Below, piece by piece: positions 31,571 to 43,677 of a stretch of 64,000 nt of DNA; position 1 is the first letter of the stretch, and every line of letters starts with the position of its first letter. Below the pieces are notes generated by a model. The model had not been told where the DNA came from, searched no databases, and was given only the letters and a program-made list of their open reading frames with translations. A program made the translations under genes and the position numbers. The stretch lies in the NCBI GenBank assembly GCA_905178155.1, contig CAJINV010000002.1:9489087-9553086 (forward strand). Reading direction: 5' to 3'. This stretch comes from Amoebophrya sp. A120. Its lineage: Eukaryota; Sar; Dinophyceae; Syndiniales; Amoebophryaceae.

Positions 31571-32976
31571 TACAATTGCTGGGAATCACAAAAAAACAAC
31601 ATGTCTGCTCGCTTCTAGGCCGGGGCACTGGCAAATCATTAAAAAAACAAGGCGAGGACAAGCTTCCTACATAGTTTGGATCATAAAACGCACAAAAACA
31701 AAAATGCATAAAGAAAGCAAAAGGATTTACAAAGGAGCTGCAAAGTGTGCCCATTAAAGAAGAAGCATGATGATAGACCTGGTAAATTCAGAATTACAAA
31801 TCGGATACGGTGCCGCCTGAGTGAGAAAAAGGAGCAGAAAGGAACGCGATGCGCATGAACTCGGACACGGACTCTGACACTGGAATTAGAAACTAAAAGA
31901 TCATTTATCGCGACAGTCGCACACATGTAAACGCACAGCTGCGAGACCAAGTCAAAACCAGATCACAGACGGTTTGCGATTCCTTGTTCGGATGTTTTCG
32001 TCTCCGGGAAGTTTTTCCAATAGATACTGTAACGAATAAATGCTAAAACGCTCGCATCGGCGATAGGTGACCACGGGGCGACAGCAATAGGTTATCGCAG
32101 ACAGCTGATTAAATTCATCTTCATATCAACTGACTTTTCACTCTGACGACAAGTGTCTGCTGCATTGAGATCCACATTCAAATAACATTGCCAGCATCGA
32201 GCTTCGACATTCGCGGATCAAAAGCAGGTTGCCCCGAAGCACAACCGAATAACAACAGTCCAGCTGCACTACTTCCGCGCAACGCCAGCCGCAAAAGCTT
32301 GTGGCGCTTCATCTCGGCGCACGAAATTGGTTCTGGGGGTCTAACTTGTAGCAAACATATGCGAAGTCAAATCGGGGTAGGAAAAAGCGGTTCCCACATC
32401 GATGAAACAAACCCGAATGTAGCGCTAGTTAGTATGGTTGATTCTTCTTTTTTAGAAACATTTAGATTTACTGGAGCGGTAAAAACAAATCAAGGGGTCG
32501 CTAACGTCTAAAGGTAAAACCGACGCCAAACGGTTCTCGTTCGGCTTCTTTGGCAACAGTTTGCTCCATTACAACGTTCTTAAAGCATGTCGCAAGACGA
32601 TTTCAAGTCCTGTAAAATTAGATTAAACAGGAACTGTCAGAAAAGTTGGAAAACCTTGGTTGTGACTCTGCTGCTTGGCTCTTGCTCGTCTGCACGTAGA
32701 AAAAATATGCATCTGAATACTTATGGCCCCGAAACTGAGAAACTCAAAAACGGCCCAGAAAGCGAGCGAATCGCGGCGAACGAAACTTTTGAATCTTTGA
32801 GCTTAACTCTGCTTCAAAGCTATTTTGATAAAAATCTCAAGCCAACGAAAAAACTCATGATGATACAAGAATCAAACACAAAGAGATTGATATGTAGCTT
32901 CACAATGAACGATACAAGAATGTTTGCGACTCCGTCCACTAGAAATAGAGACTTGTTGGGTCTTGCCGTGCGAAAT
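31571..32976. other. Intergenic interval, no gene seen
   Basis: About 1.4 kb between two minus-strand genes. Plus-strand frames of 107 and 222 codons are present; the latter largely mirrors the minus-strand gene at 32977-33636 and has no motif. I see no repeat or RNA gene. Confidence 0.45.
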
Positions 32977-33636
32977 TCAGCTACCACCGGAAAAATGCAC
33001 CGAGGCAGCCATTTTTTTGGCCGCGGCGATGACTTCCGAAACAAACCGCTGCACCAAAAAAGCGGCCGTCTGAGAACGAGCCGCATCGGCCGCGCTCTGT
33101 TGGGGTTGTTCATTGCTCTTTTTGCGGGTCCGGCTCTTCTTTGCGGCTCCCTCGCCCTCCTTGACCACCAACTTCCCCGTGTTCGCCTTGTCCTGGAACC
33201 GCAGCATGTTCGCAACCCGCAGAAACGACGTCTCGTCCGCCCCGAACTCTTCTAGGAACTCAGATGAGTCGCGACCTTCATCACGAGCACGTTGCTCAGC
33301 AGCCTCCGCCAGGCTTCTAGAGACGGCCGCGTGGCTGCGAGGACTTTGCGCGGCGGCAAAACGGTAGTAGCCGTGATCAGCCGGCAAACGGTAGTGCTGT
33401 CCGGCGGGGACTCCAGGCTTCCCAGAAACCGGGTCGGCATCAGCGGAGAGACCCCGCTCGTGGTTCGACAAATGCGCAGGCGCCACCGCCCCGACAAATT
33501 GCGGCAACGCTGCAGTTGCCGCAGCTGCTTGAAAAGTCGCAGTGGTGGTCTTCGATCTCTGCCCCCCCCCCCGGTTTCCGGCCCGTAGGGCAACACGAGG
33601 CGCGGCCTTTCCCTGCACTGAAAAGCGCTTCACCAT
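32977..33636 (-). CDS. Hypothetical protein, 219 residues
   Basis: Open frame from the ATG at 33636 to TGA at 32977. The product is Ala/Arg-rich with a basic tail (AAKKSRTRKKSNEQPQQS) that could serve nuclear or nucleic-acid binding, and a central acidic segment (DSSEFLEEFGADETSFLRV) likely to be helical. No family recognised. The coding frame crosses a run of 11 C (G on the coding strand) near 33562, a spot prone to sequencing or replication slippage. The frame on the opposite strand is also open for 222 codons, so coding status rests mainly on composition and shared orientation with its neighbours. Confidence 0.5.
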   Translation of the reverse strand: MVKRFSVQGKAAPRVALRAGNRGGGQRSKTTTATFQAAAATAALPQFVGAVAPAHLSNHERGLSADADPVSGKPGVPAGQHYRLPADHGYYRFAAAQSPRSHAAVSRSLAEAAEQRARDEGRDSSEFLEEFGADETSFLRVANMLRFQDKANTGKLVVKEGEGAAKKSRTRKKSNEQPQQSAADAARSQTAAFLVQRFVSEVIAAAKKMAASVHFSGGS

Positions 33637-34517
33637 CTTGGAGAGTTATTATGATTAAGTACTCTTGCCAGAGCGCTAGTGGGGACGTTTCTCGTTTGGG
33701 CAGTCACAACCCGGTGCTGCGTGAGACACTGTTGAAATCGCCTGTCGCAAAAGTAAAGATCAAAAAAGCAACACTACGATGCAAACACGCCGATCGAATA
33801 CTCTTTGAAAATCCTAGATTGATGCAAAAGCGTTTGCGAGACTTCAGGCCAGTGAACGATGTGTGCGACGCAACACCGCATGGCTCCACGACGTTTCATT
33901 TTTGAACGAAGACACGAAAGCGCACGACACAAGAGAAACTGCTGCACGTTGCAGACGAAAAAGAAACTGCTGGACGTTGCAGACGAAAGACGCAGCACCA
34001 CTGCAAGCTATGCCACGATGACGAACAGCTACGCCGAGCGCTTCATCATTTCTATGTACCCTTTGCAGAGTTTTCCTTTCTCTTTCTTTCCGGGCATGAC
34101 AGAAAAAAATACTTAGCCAACTAATGTACAGTGAAACGTGAGTACCATGCTCTGCAGTGATGATCCTATGACTCAACTGATATTTTTCTACCAATGTGCA
34201 ACTCATTTGTCTAGCGCAAGAACGTTTCGATGCAGTAGTATACATTTTGAATAGTATCATACATTTTCCCATGAACAAAACTTGGAGAAAAAACAAAAAA
34301 ATGCGTTGACCGGAAACCATGGCTATGCTTCGTAACTAAGTAACATTTCATTCCAAAACGAAAGCAACAAGAGCTATTTGATGCTGATGCGTAAAAATGT
34401 AAGGTTTGAAAGGATCGGACCGAATGCTGACATCAACATGACGATGACGAACGGAAGAGTATACTATCATTTCCATCACAACCTCAGCTAGTGCAACATC
34501 CAAATTGTGCGCTTCGC
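33637..34517. other. Intergenic interval, no gene seen
   Basis: About 880 bp. A short imperfect tandem duplication occurs near 33940-33990, where CTGCTGCACGTTGCAGACG and CTGCTGGACGTTGCAGACG follow one another 24 bp apart. No motif-bearing frame is seen. Confidence 0.45.
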
Positions 34518-37500
34518 CTACTCGAAGAGCGGAAACTTGGCCTCGACCGAGTAGGGGTTCAGGACGTCAATCAGGAAGGCGATCAGCCCCCCAAATCCGT
34601 TCCCGAGTTGGAAGTCGATGGCGCCCAACGTGTCCACGTGTGCGTCCACTTTATCAGCACGAAAAGCGCTGTTACCCCGGCATGGCGAAATGTTTGTATA
34701 TGCACAAACTACGCATTATTTGCCTAGTTATGTCTGACCATGACACAAAGAATTTCCGCCCTAAATTAGCGACGAGAATCTGTGCTCTTGCGCAGCGCCG
34801 GGCTATAAGTGGAATTTGTCAACCACATAAACATACAACGACAACCTCGGCTTCGATATGGTGAAACATCAAAATACGCCACGTAGTTCGAGTTCCCTGC
34901 TTGCAATACAAAAGGTTCCATCACCATCCGCATCAAAGTTTGCAAGACAAACAGTTCGCCCTCCCCGGGTTGGAGCACGACCACGACGACAACATCTTTT
35001 CCCTTCGATACATCTGGTCGCACATCAGGTGCGCGAGCTGCCGGGCGCGGAACATCCACCTCGCCGACTCCTCCGGGTCCTCGCACGCCTTGGCCATCCG
35101 CAGCATCGCGTACGCGTTGCCCGTATCAGCTGTAAAAATGTCTGGGTCTGGATGATTGCAACTTGTCATGCTGTTTTTGGACTCTAAAAAAATTTGTTTT
35201 GCATGACCAAGAGGGGTGCAGTTTGTGCTACGCGGACAGGGCATTTCTCATGCGGTACAGGTATCACAAAGCGCTCTAAAAATCTGTGATGCTACGGCTT
35301 GCATCACAGACATCATGGGTCATGAGAAATATGCATGACAAATCTTGCATTCTTCCAGACCCAGACATTTTTGCATTTGATAGCCCGCGCACCCGTTGAA
35401 GAGGCGCGTATCGAGCACTCGGTTCTTCTTGCTGAATTCCACCAGCTATCAAATGTAAAAATGTCTGGGTCTGGAAGAATGCAACGAACTTGTCATGCTA
35501 AATCTGAAGCATGCAAAAATCTGTGTTGCATGATTACCAAAAGTCGTCCAGTTTTGACCAAGTCGGGAGGGAGTTTCTCATGCAGGATAGGCATGAGAGA
35601 GATCGCACAGAATCTGTCATGCTAGGTTCTGCATTCCAGACCCCATGGGTCATGGAAAAACTGCATGACAAATCGCGCATTCTTCCAGACCCAGACATTT
35701 TTACATTTGATACCAGCTGGTCCTGCTGCACCTTCTCCCCCAGCTTGAAAACCCCACCGTCCCAGGTGGCCGAGTTCCGCACGTTCGCGATGCGGGCCAG
35801 GGCGTTCTTGCCGTGATTGATCAGGAAGGGCCGGGTCGCGATGGACCGCCCGGTCTTGGCGGACAGAACCAGCGGCTCGTGCGAAAGCCAGGACTTGGTG
35901 TCCGAGTACACCGACCGCGTCGAGGTGAAATACTTGTCGTGCAAAATGCCCAGTCTGTTTGATGATAATGTGTCATCAGAAAATTGTTGGATTTCGATTT
36001 TGCTCTTCGCACTCGAAGCGCTGCGCGTGAAGTGTTCGCATTGAGGATTGATACCTCTATCGCAATTCAAAAATTCTGAAAGCCTCTGCATTGCATTTCT
36101 CTTGAAGATCAAGTGCAGATTCGGTGCTGGAAACAAAATTGATAGTAATAGGTCTTCTTACTTGTCTGGGTGTGAGACGTTCATGGGCATCTCGGACTCA
36201 TCTGCTTCACCGCTCTGCTTGTTCTTCCCAAACGGGTTCCCGCTCTTCTTTGGGCTGGCACTGGGATCCTTGGCCGGCAGTAAGAAGCCCTTGATCTGCG
36301 CCTGTCGCCCACTGCTCCGCGCCGTTCGGTCGGCAACGTCGATGCCGTACACACGGAAGTCCTTTCGCTCCTCTTCATCGCTGCCAGGGTCCTCCTATGA
36401 GAGTGCACAACCCCCCCCTCCCGGTCCCGGTCACTTCTATGGCATGAAGAGCAATCGAAGCACTAGCACACGTGGATCCTTTGCACGACAGGTTCATGAT
36501 TCGGCTAGTGTTGTACTATTTCTATTTGTATTTGCGCTTCCGGAATCTGTCATGCATTATATTGCAATGTAAAATCAAAATGAAGTGACAACAGGTAGCA
36601 ATTGGATTTGGGACTTTGCATGATGAGAAACGAGGACGAGGGGGAATTGTGCACTCTGATGCCTCTCCGTCGTCGTCTATCAGCGACTGCTGCGTCGTGT
36701 GCCCCGAGGACTTGTTTCCCGCCAGTGACAGCTGTGCTTGCGCGGTCTTTTCCCGCTGGGTCCGGTGTCGCGACGTCGCGCGGGGCGGCAGCGGCGGCGT
36801 GGGGGAACTGTTGTTGTAGGCGCCCATACCGCTCACCGACGTGGAGTGGCCCTTGAAACTGGTTTGTGTCAGCGTCGTGTTGTGGTGGTGCGCCGGCTCG
36901 AAACTGGACGAATGCCCGTGGCCGTGCATCGTCGTGTCTGGACAAGGATTTTTTATTTGAAAACAATCACAGGCCGTACCTTTTGTGTCCATAAAGATTG
37001 ATGAGACCATGTTGTTTAGTAACTATGTATAGAAAGCCAGCAGAATCACAGAAGCTGCCCGCCACAACGAACTTCTGTGCAAAAATCCAGCGAAAAAAAA
37101 AACAGCCAAAAATGTGTAATATTGTACGACTGGCCCCGTTCATGAAGGCGGCGGACTTCGCCTTCTGGCCATTTGCATCGTACTGCACCAGGGCAATGCT
37201 CAGCTCCGGAGCCTTGCGCACCTCCTCCTGCTCCACTTCGGCAAATGTCATCGCCTCTTTCCAAGTGTGGTCGGCCGCCCGTTCCGCTGCTTTCAAGAAA
37301 GAGTCCCGCTGAAAAACCTGTTTCGCGGTTCCGTACTCAAGCTTTATGATTGCGAATTTTTAGTTTTTTCAGATGGATCATTACTGCAGTGCTAATATTA
37401 ACCTGTATTAAAAACCGTATGCAAATCAAAAACAGCAGGAAGTACCTCGTGCGCCAGGGAGAAGAGCCACACCGCTGACGTCGCTCCGTTGTGAAAGGTG

Positions 37501-40500
37501 TTCTCCGTGAAGCGGCCCCCGCTCCATGGTTCTTCCAGATCCTTCGGGTAGCCATTCCAGATGTGTTATCCCCGGGGACAAATACCGTTTTTCTTTTTTC
37601 GCAAACTAAGTTACGACCAGGATGACCAAAGGCATTCCATTCCAAATCAAAATGCAGGACATACAGTAGATGCAAAATATTTTTACCTGCAGCATGTAAT
37701 TCGCACTCATTTCAATTCTGCAGCTCTGAGTTCAGTTTCATGCAAACATGCCACACTGAATCAATGAAATTCTTGAACTCTGTACTTCTAAGCAACGTCT
37801 TTCACCTCCACGAATAGCTGGCCACTGCGGAAAAAGGAACTATCGTTGTAAACTCTGTTCCGCGGGATAGATTCTCCTTCGTTTCCAGGAACAGCAAGGA
37901 ATCCAGTAACTCCGACTGCCACTCCAAAACCTCGAGGTCGCGCTTGTTCCATTCCCGCAAGATCAGCAGCAGTACGTGGTAAATGCCCATCAAGCCTGTC
38001 AAGAGGAAGAAAGCCCCCGTTGCAGTACCACACTCAAAATGATATCGAATGGTGCACCCACATGCTCGACTGGTGAACACAAGTTCCATTCCTCATTGGC
38101 GCTTGGCCTACAGTAAAGGACAAGCATCGAGCTAGGAGACTGGTGCAACCCTATTGACAGTTAGAATCTCCCTGCACTCGCTCCAACATGAAGATCATGC
38201 GACGTTTCAGTAAGTATATGAAAGCTCCGCCTATGGCAATGAGGCTTTCTTCATTTTGATAAGGCCCATTGAGCCGCCCACGTCACCTTCGTTGATCAGC
38301 AACGTGTTCCTAAGCGACTCTGGGGTCATTTGCCGGCACCGAAGAGGCAACGAGACAAACACAGACGAGGACGGAATCGTGGTGGTCTCGTACCGATTGT
38401 GGGAATGAAAACGCTCGCTCCCGGGCGTGTCTTCTTGCGGTAACTGACGTTCTCCGATAAGAAAAAAGATGACAGAGTACAAAAACCAAAAACAAAGTAG
38501 ATCTGGCATAAAAACAATTTAGTACAAGCTTCTTCTGGCATAAAAACAACATTTGCACATGCACAGCAAGAACACGCGGACATATAATATCAAGAGCTGC
38601 GATTTTCATTGCGATACGGGTGCTCCCTTGCAAACTTGCCCAGCGACTCCACCATCTGTTCGGCGTTTACGCGGATCATCTCCAACAGTCTCTTCTCGGT
38701 CTTGTCGTACCTAAGGTTTGATACATTGTGGTAACTGCGCAAATGTTGTCTTATTTGGAAAAAACTCTAAAAATACTGCGTCAAACACAACTTAGTGCTA
38801 CATCATGACTCTTGAAAGGCGAAAGCACCGAAGAACCTGCAAGCGGAGAGCAACCAGAGCAGGGCCCGCAGGTAGCCGGCGCGTCCGCACAAAAAACCCT
38901 CGCCTATCAAATGCAAAAATGTCTGGGTCTGGAAGGTTTTGAGACTTGTCATGCACGTTTTGCATGAGCCGTGATGTCTGTGATGCATGCCCTAGCATCA
39001 CAGATTTTTTGAGGGCTTCTTGATGCCTATTCCGCATGACAAATGCCCTCTCCGCGTAGCAAAAATCACGCTCCCTTTGCTGCTCACACAATACAGATTT
39101 TTGTGGAATCCAAGTGCAGCATCACAAGTTCGGGTTCTTCCAGACCCAGACATTTTTGCATTTGATATCGCCTTCGCCTGCGCGGTATTCCATCCAGTTC
39201 ACGTTTTCTTCGAGCAGGTTTATCATTTGTCAAAACGTCCCCACCCCAGAGTTGTCATGCAGATTTGCGACGACAGGAACATCTGTAATGCGCATCGCCA
39301 CGAGAGGCATTTCTAGTCGTGTTTAGGCATTTGTAATGCTGTAAACAGGATGAGCAGATGGGTTTCTGATGCGGCTGGCATTGTTAACCTGCACTACACT
39401 ACGGACTGCAACGTGTGATGCGTGACCCCCAAACGTTCTACGTTTGTGTTGCAAAATCCCCATCGTGACTCTGGGGTACGAATGTTTTTACTCAGGATAA
39501 GGTTCAACTCCACCTCATCCTGCACCGTGCCAGTAATGTATGCGGTATCCAGCTTTCCTATGCCCGCAAAGTCTCAAGTTGTTTCGGACAGATCTATCAT
39601 CATGATACCAGTCTCTAGAGCTCACGATCCAACAATACCACACAAGCTGAAGAATATTTTCAGAGCTGAACGTCCACCAGCGTGTACAGAAAGATCTACT
39701 TTTTTTCTTGCTGATCTACGTACAATTGGAAACTCATGTTCCGGTTATGCAAAAAAGAAATAAACCGACGGAAATGACAATTGCGTCGTTTGTGCGCAGA
39801 TGACCGACTCTTTTCTGACTCAGGACTTTGTTTCCATACCAGTCAGCCACCTGTGGTACATGCGCGCAAAGCGCAGACCCATAGAGCCTGTTGTGCTTTT
39901 TAGATGGTATCACACAAGATTTTCCCAAATGATGCATGCAAGCAAGTATGTTTATTTCACTGCGCGGCACCTAGCCTCTCGTGCCAGTTTAGTGTACTTC
40001 TAGAGTCGTGAATACTTTCTTCAATCATGCGCATGCCAAACTCGTTTTCCAACTGACATATACAATACCAAAACTCCTTTACCTGTCCACAGGGACGACT
40101 TTTCTCTTCGGTCTTGTCCCCAGGTGATGCTGGGTGTGAGAAAATCCGAGATAGCCTGGTCCAAGTGGCGGTAGTGCAACTGGTCAACCAGTTCGTGCAT
40201 GAAGTACTCGTGCCCGAGGAAGTAGCTCTTGTTCTTCACGAGGAGGAACGCGCAACCGGCGCGGCCCCCGTACAGACTGTCGCGGTTGTTCACTTCGCAC
40301 CCGGGGGGAAACACCTTGTGCAAAAACTTCCGGGTCAGCTTGTCCAGCGTCTTCGAGATCACCTCCGTCTGATGCTTCTCCGCTTCCTCCGGATGCAGAG
40401 GCAGGTTCGGCACGGTCGGGTCCTCCTCCTGCGACTCGGACACCAGTTGACTTGGCAGACACAAGCCCGCGGGATTTCCATAGTCCGGCAGCACGTTGTC

Positions 40501-40566
40501 GAAGCTGCTCACGCCGGCCTTGGACGCGCTGCCCTCGGGCGAGAGGCCGGGAGTCACCGGCAGCAT
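34518..40566 (-). CDS. LanC-like (LANCL) protein with altered zinc site and a large insertion
   Basis: Multi-exon gene. Supported exons include 40566-40083, 39572-39500, 39215-39168, 38899-38837, then blocks near 38712-38625, 38085-37800, 37560-37440, 37300-37120, 36930-36660, 36390-36165, 35940-35713, 35441-35383, 35118-34985 and 34660-34518. Some boundaries are uncertain. Reading the exons in order gives LANCL landmarks: SLYGGRAGCAFLLVKN; FLCGRAGYLRALLWLL (compare LLYGRIGYIYALLF in animal LANCL1); GLMGIYHVLLLIL; FHNGATSAVWLFSLAHE; LFNGCAGNAYAMLRMAKA (compare LCHG-AGNAYAFL); and the tail NGFGGLIAFLIDVLNPYSVE ... KFPLFE. By this alignment the ligands Cys276, Cys322 and His323 read His, Phe and Asn. 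About 250 residues rich in Ser/Gly/Lys are inserted before LFNGCAG. Human LANCL proteins add glutathione to dehydroamino acids; that activity cannot be assumed here. Confidence 0.75.
35124..35382. mobile_element. Introner, family F1, TSD GCCCG
   Basis: 259-bp element, left end TATCAGCTGTAAAAATGTC, inverted TATCAAATGCAAAAATGTC at the right, TSD GCCCG (35119-35123, 35383-35387). Removal gives RLFNGCAGNAYAMLRM, rebuilding the LanC AGNAYA motif exactly. Confidence 0.94.
35447..35712. mobile_element. Introner, family F1, TSD CCAGC
   Basis: 266-bp element, TSD CCAGC (35442-35446, 35713-35717). Removal gives EKVQQDQLVEFSKKNRV in the LANCL gene. Its interior closely resembles those at 44532-44789 and 54722-54983 (the last inverted). 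It leaves a ~60-bp exon between itself and the introner at 35124. Confidence 0.94.
36397..36661. mobile_element. Introner, family F2, near-TSD CCTCC/CCTCT
   Basis: 265-bp element with TATGAGAGTGCACAACCCCC at the left and the inverted ATCAGAGTGCACAATTCCCC at the right. The flanking duplication has decayed by one base (CCTCC 36392-36396; CCTCT 36662-36666). Removal gives SLIDDDGEDPGSDEEERKDF in the LANCL insertion. Confidence 0.88.
38905..39167. mobile_element. Introner, family F1, TSD TCGCC
   Basis: 263-bp element with TATCAAATGCAAAAATGTC termini and TSD TCGCC (38900-38904, 39168-39172). Removal gives YRAGEGEGFLCGRAGYLRA in the LANCL gene. Confidence 0.94.
39221..39499. mobile_element. Introner, family F3, TSD AGGTT
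   Basis: 279-bp element. Termini TATCATTTGTCAAAACGTCC and TATCCTGAGTAAAAACATTC in inverted orientation, followed by CACCCCAGAGT-type sequence at both ends. TSD is AGGTT (39216-39220, 39500-39504). Removal gives VQDEVELNLLEENVNWMEY. Confidence 0.92.
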
Positions 40567-43500
40567 AGTCTGATCCTGCCGATTTTTTCTTTCAGTCGAC
40601 CAAAGATGCGAGCTCTTGGAAACGAGCTATTCTTGCTATTGCTGTCCTTTCTTGTGCAACGGCACAATTATGAGCAGCACAATAAATTAGGGTGCGCTTG
40701 ATGATGATATGATTTTACCAGTCAAATCAAAACTGTTAGCACTGGTAGTACAACACCTTTGATTTTACGATTACGTCGTTCTTGAGCTTTACCCACCCCC
40801 TTCAATGTCAATATATATGTACACAGAGCGACAACTATCTTCCCCTATCCTTCGATCGAAAAAAAAAACTGGAAGGAACGACGAGAGTAAAGAAACCATT
40901 TTGCAACCGCTTACCTTTTGCAAACAAAAATTTAGATAGTGTGTCACGATTTGGAAACCATCTCTGCCCGACGACGAGGACTTTGTACGAGTTTGGAACT
41001 AGATTCGCTGGCGCCTGCGAAAAAATGCGTGATCGTTACGTCTACTTACAGCTTCACTTCCAGATGAGGCCAGAGCAAGTCAAGAAATCAAATGCAGCAA
41101 TAAAACCGATCTACGTGGTGCATACGTGCTTTGAATGACGAAGAAGTAGGCGGACGACAAACAATCAAAGGCCATTATCCCCCGATGAGATTCTACGATA
41201 CTTACCAAAACAGCCATTTTGGAGCGGTGCAATTTTTTCTTGCTGTTGCTTTTTACGTTCACGAAAAAAAAAAAGCAAACACAGTGAGTCGCACTTGTGA
41301 AGTTTTTCGGAAGAAAAGAACAGCGTCAAAGAGTCTTGTTTTCATCAAAAAACACGTGGCGCCGCTCTCCGGCGTGCCAGACTGCCTTTTGGTCTTCACG
41401 GTTGCTGCATGAAGCGGCCTGGTAGGCAATGCTTAGGCTTTTTTTTAAGTACTTCTGGCAAAGAGAAACGAATAGCGAAACCTGGTACAGCCAACGACAA
41501 CTTTTCCGGATCTTTTTCTGTGAGATTCAATCACGACTTGTCAAGAATTCCTGTCTCCCTTGCAAATAACAGCTCAACAACGCTTTCCGAAATTTAATAT
41601 TACACACAAAGTTTAAGACCTCCTAGTACTTGTGCTTTATTTCTTCGCCTATAAGAAACTTAGGACCTCCATTCTACTCCTTGACCTTGTGACTAGCAGA
41701 TTAGGCGGTTCGCAGCGGTCTTACAGATTTTTATATCGAGGTCCTTTCCCATCCCTTTTGCACAAGAACTACTACTACCTCTATACTCTAGCGCGAACAA
41801 GACAAGTTCGTCCCTAAATATTGATATCTCGAAACTTGGTGCGCTGGCCATTACAGTAGACTCAGACTGCTTAAAGGTAAATAAGAAAGGTGTAACAAGC
41901 TATAATTCCCACGATGATTATTTCCCATAGATTTTTTGTTCTGGATTGATTTCTTGTCTCTAGCTGCGCAGAAAATAAGTGCGGTCCCTCCAAACTGTAA
42001 ATGTATAGTTCGACGAGCTCTTGCTTCTACTGTGCATTTTCATGAGGCTGTCCGGTCGTTAGTCGTCACGTTCACATCACACAGGTGGTTGTGTCAGTTC
42101 CATCTCCTATAATCTCGATGTTGTAATCTTCATCTCTTCATACGCAACTACCAGCACAATTTCACCGCAAGCTAAATTTGCATACGCGACCCCACTGCGA
42201 GCGGACTAAAATTAATCTCAGAAGTAGTTGGAGGTACCGTGCGTAATATAGCACGGCAGAGGCAGACTGGCAAGGTTGTGTACGTGGTATCCTCGGGAGC
42301 GCCTGGTATGAAGCAAGTTGAGGCAAAAATTGCAGGTCATCTGGTAACTACGGTAATAAATTAGGAAGAAAAGTCGCGGTTTAAACAAACTCTGAAGTAT
42401 TTAGAGAAGTTGCGGAAGTTGTGTTCTTGCCAGTTGTGCTTATTTCCGGGTTTTGGCTGTCGTAGCGCACGGTTGTAACTAACAGTTCCCTGAAGCTCGT
42501 TTCTCGGTTTTGTTATGAGCACTTCCTGCCCGTAAGTAATCTTGTCTAGCAGGCTGCTTCTCTTGTTTGCGGCTCCGAAGTAGTGCAGCAGTTTTTACTC
42601 CGCCTCTGCTCCCTACAAATTGGTAGAGGCTAGCAAAACCACAGAGGTTTGCTGCTGGTTCTTGTCTTGTAAATCTCGTACAACTTCAGTGAGTTTTATT
42701 TTTCCGAAGGAGAGTTCGTACGCTCAAAATTTCAAAACGAAAAGAAGAAAAGCTCGACATTAATCAAAAAAGTGTAAAGAGGTCGCAGTACCACCAGCCC
42801 TCCTGAACCCCGTCTGAGAAGAAGCGGGCCAAAGGCAGTGCTGGAAGCACAGGACACTAGTAGGTAAGTTCATGCTGAATATTAAACTGTTCATCAGATA
42901 AAAACGGAACTCGACGCACATTGTAACACCTAGAAGTAGCTCGGATATTTTAGACCTGGTACCTCCAGTACGGACACGAGACAGAACCACGCCGGGGGGA
43001 ATTCGTAATTACAATTGGGAAACACACACGATGATAGCCCGGGCCTCTCCTGGTCTCAGTGCCTACTGGCTCAAATTCTGGGGTAGTGATTGGAAAAAGA
43101 AGCAGCTACATATCGAGAAACTTTAACTTTCCTGCAAGAAATCTAACAATGCGGGGCTTATATTAAATGGTCAGCTCATTCAAAATTACAAAATCATTCA
43201 CTAATCAAAGCCTCTTTGAAAGATATTTTGCTGCTTTTTTTAAATATTTTTTTCATTTTCTGGTGCGTAATTATAACGAATAATCCGTACAACTAGGGTG
43301 ACACATTTACATCAGTCAACGCGTTATTTTACACTTGTGCGCGGAAGAGTTGGAAGTAGTGCGCCGCAAGTGTAGAACTCGGAAAAAAGCGCCACTGCTG
43401 TGCATACTTTCGTCGCAAGTTGCCGTGTGGATGAAGCAGAAGTGGAACTGCATATAACTGTAGTTGAAAGAACGGGTTGCTGCCTGCAGTGCTTCTCTCG

Positions 43501-43677
43501 TAAGTTCGGCCAGTAACAATTATGTGGCTCGTTAGTCATCCTGCACCACCTTTGGTTTACTTCTTTTGAGCAGCAGAAGTGGAGGTCGTAGACGTAGTAG
43601 TTGTGATTCCGTCCGTTCCTGCGATTCGTTTTATTTCGTACACGGTGTTGTTGTGACGAACTACGATGAAAATCCCA
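40567..43677. other. Long interval without a recognised gene (3.1 kb)
   Basis: The longest gene-free stretch in the window. It is AT-rich, with only short open frames and homopolymer tracts (A near 40859 and 41269; T near 43245). No introner, minisatellite or RNA gene is visible. It may hold UTRs, regulatory DNA or a rapidly evolving or non-coding transcript. Confidence 0.45.

Noticed and set aside
32587-33255. Plus-strand 222-codon frame
   Set aside because: Largely the mirror of the minus-strand frame at 32977-33636, with AT-rich non-coding-like 5' half and no motif.
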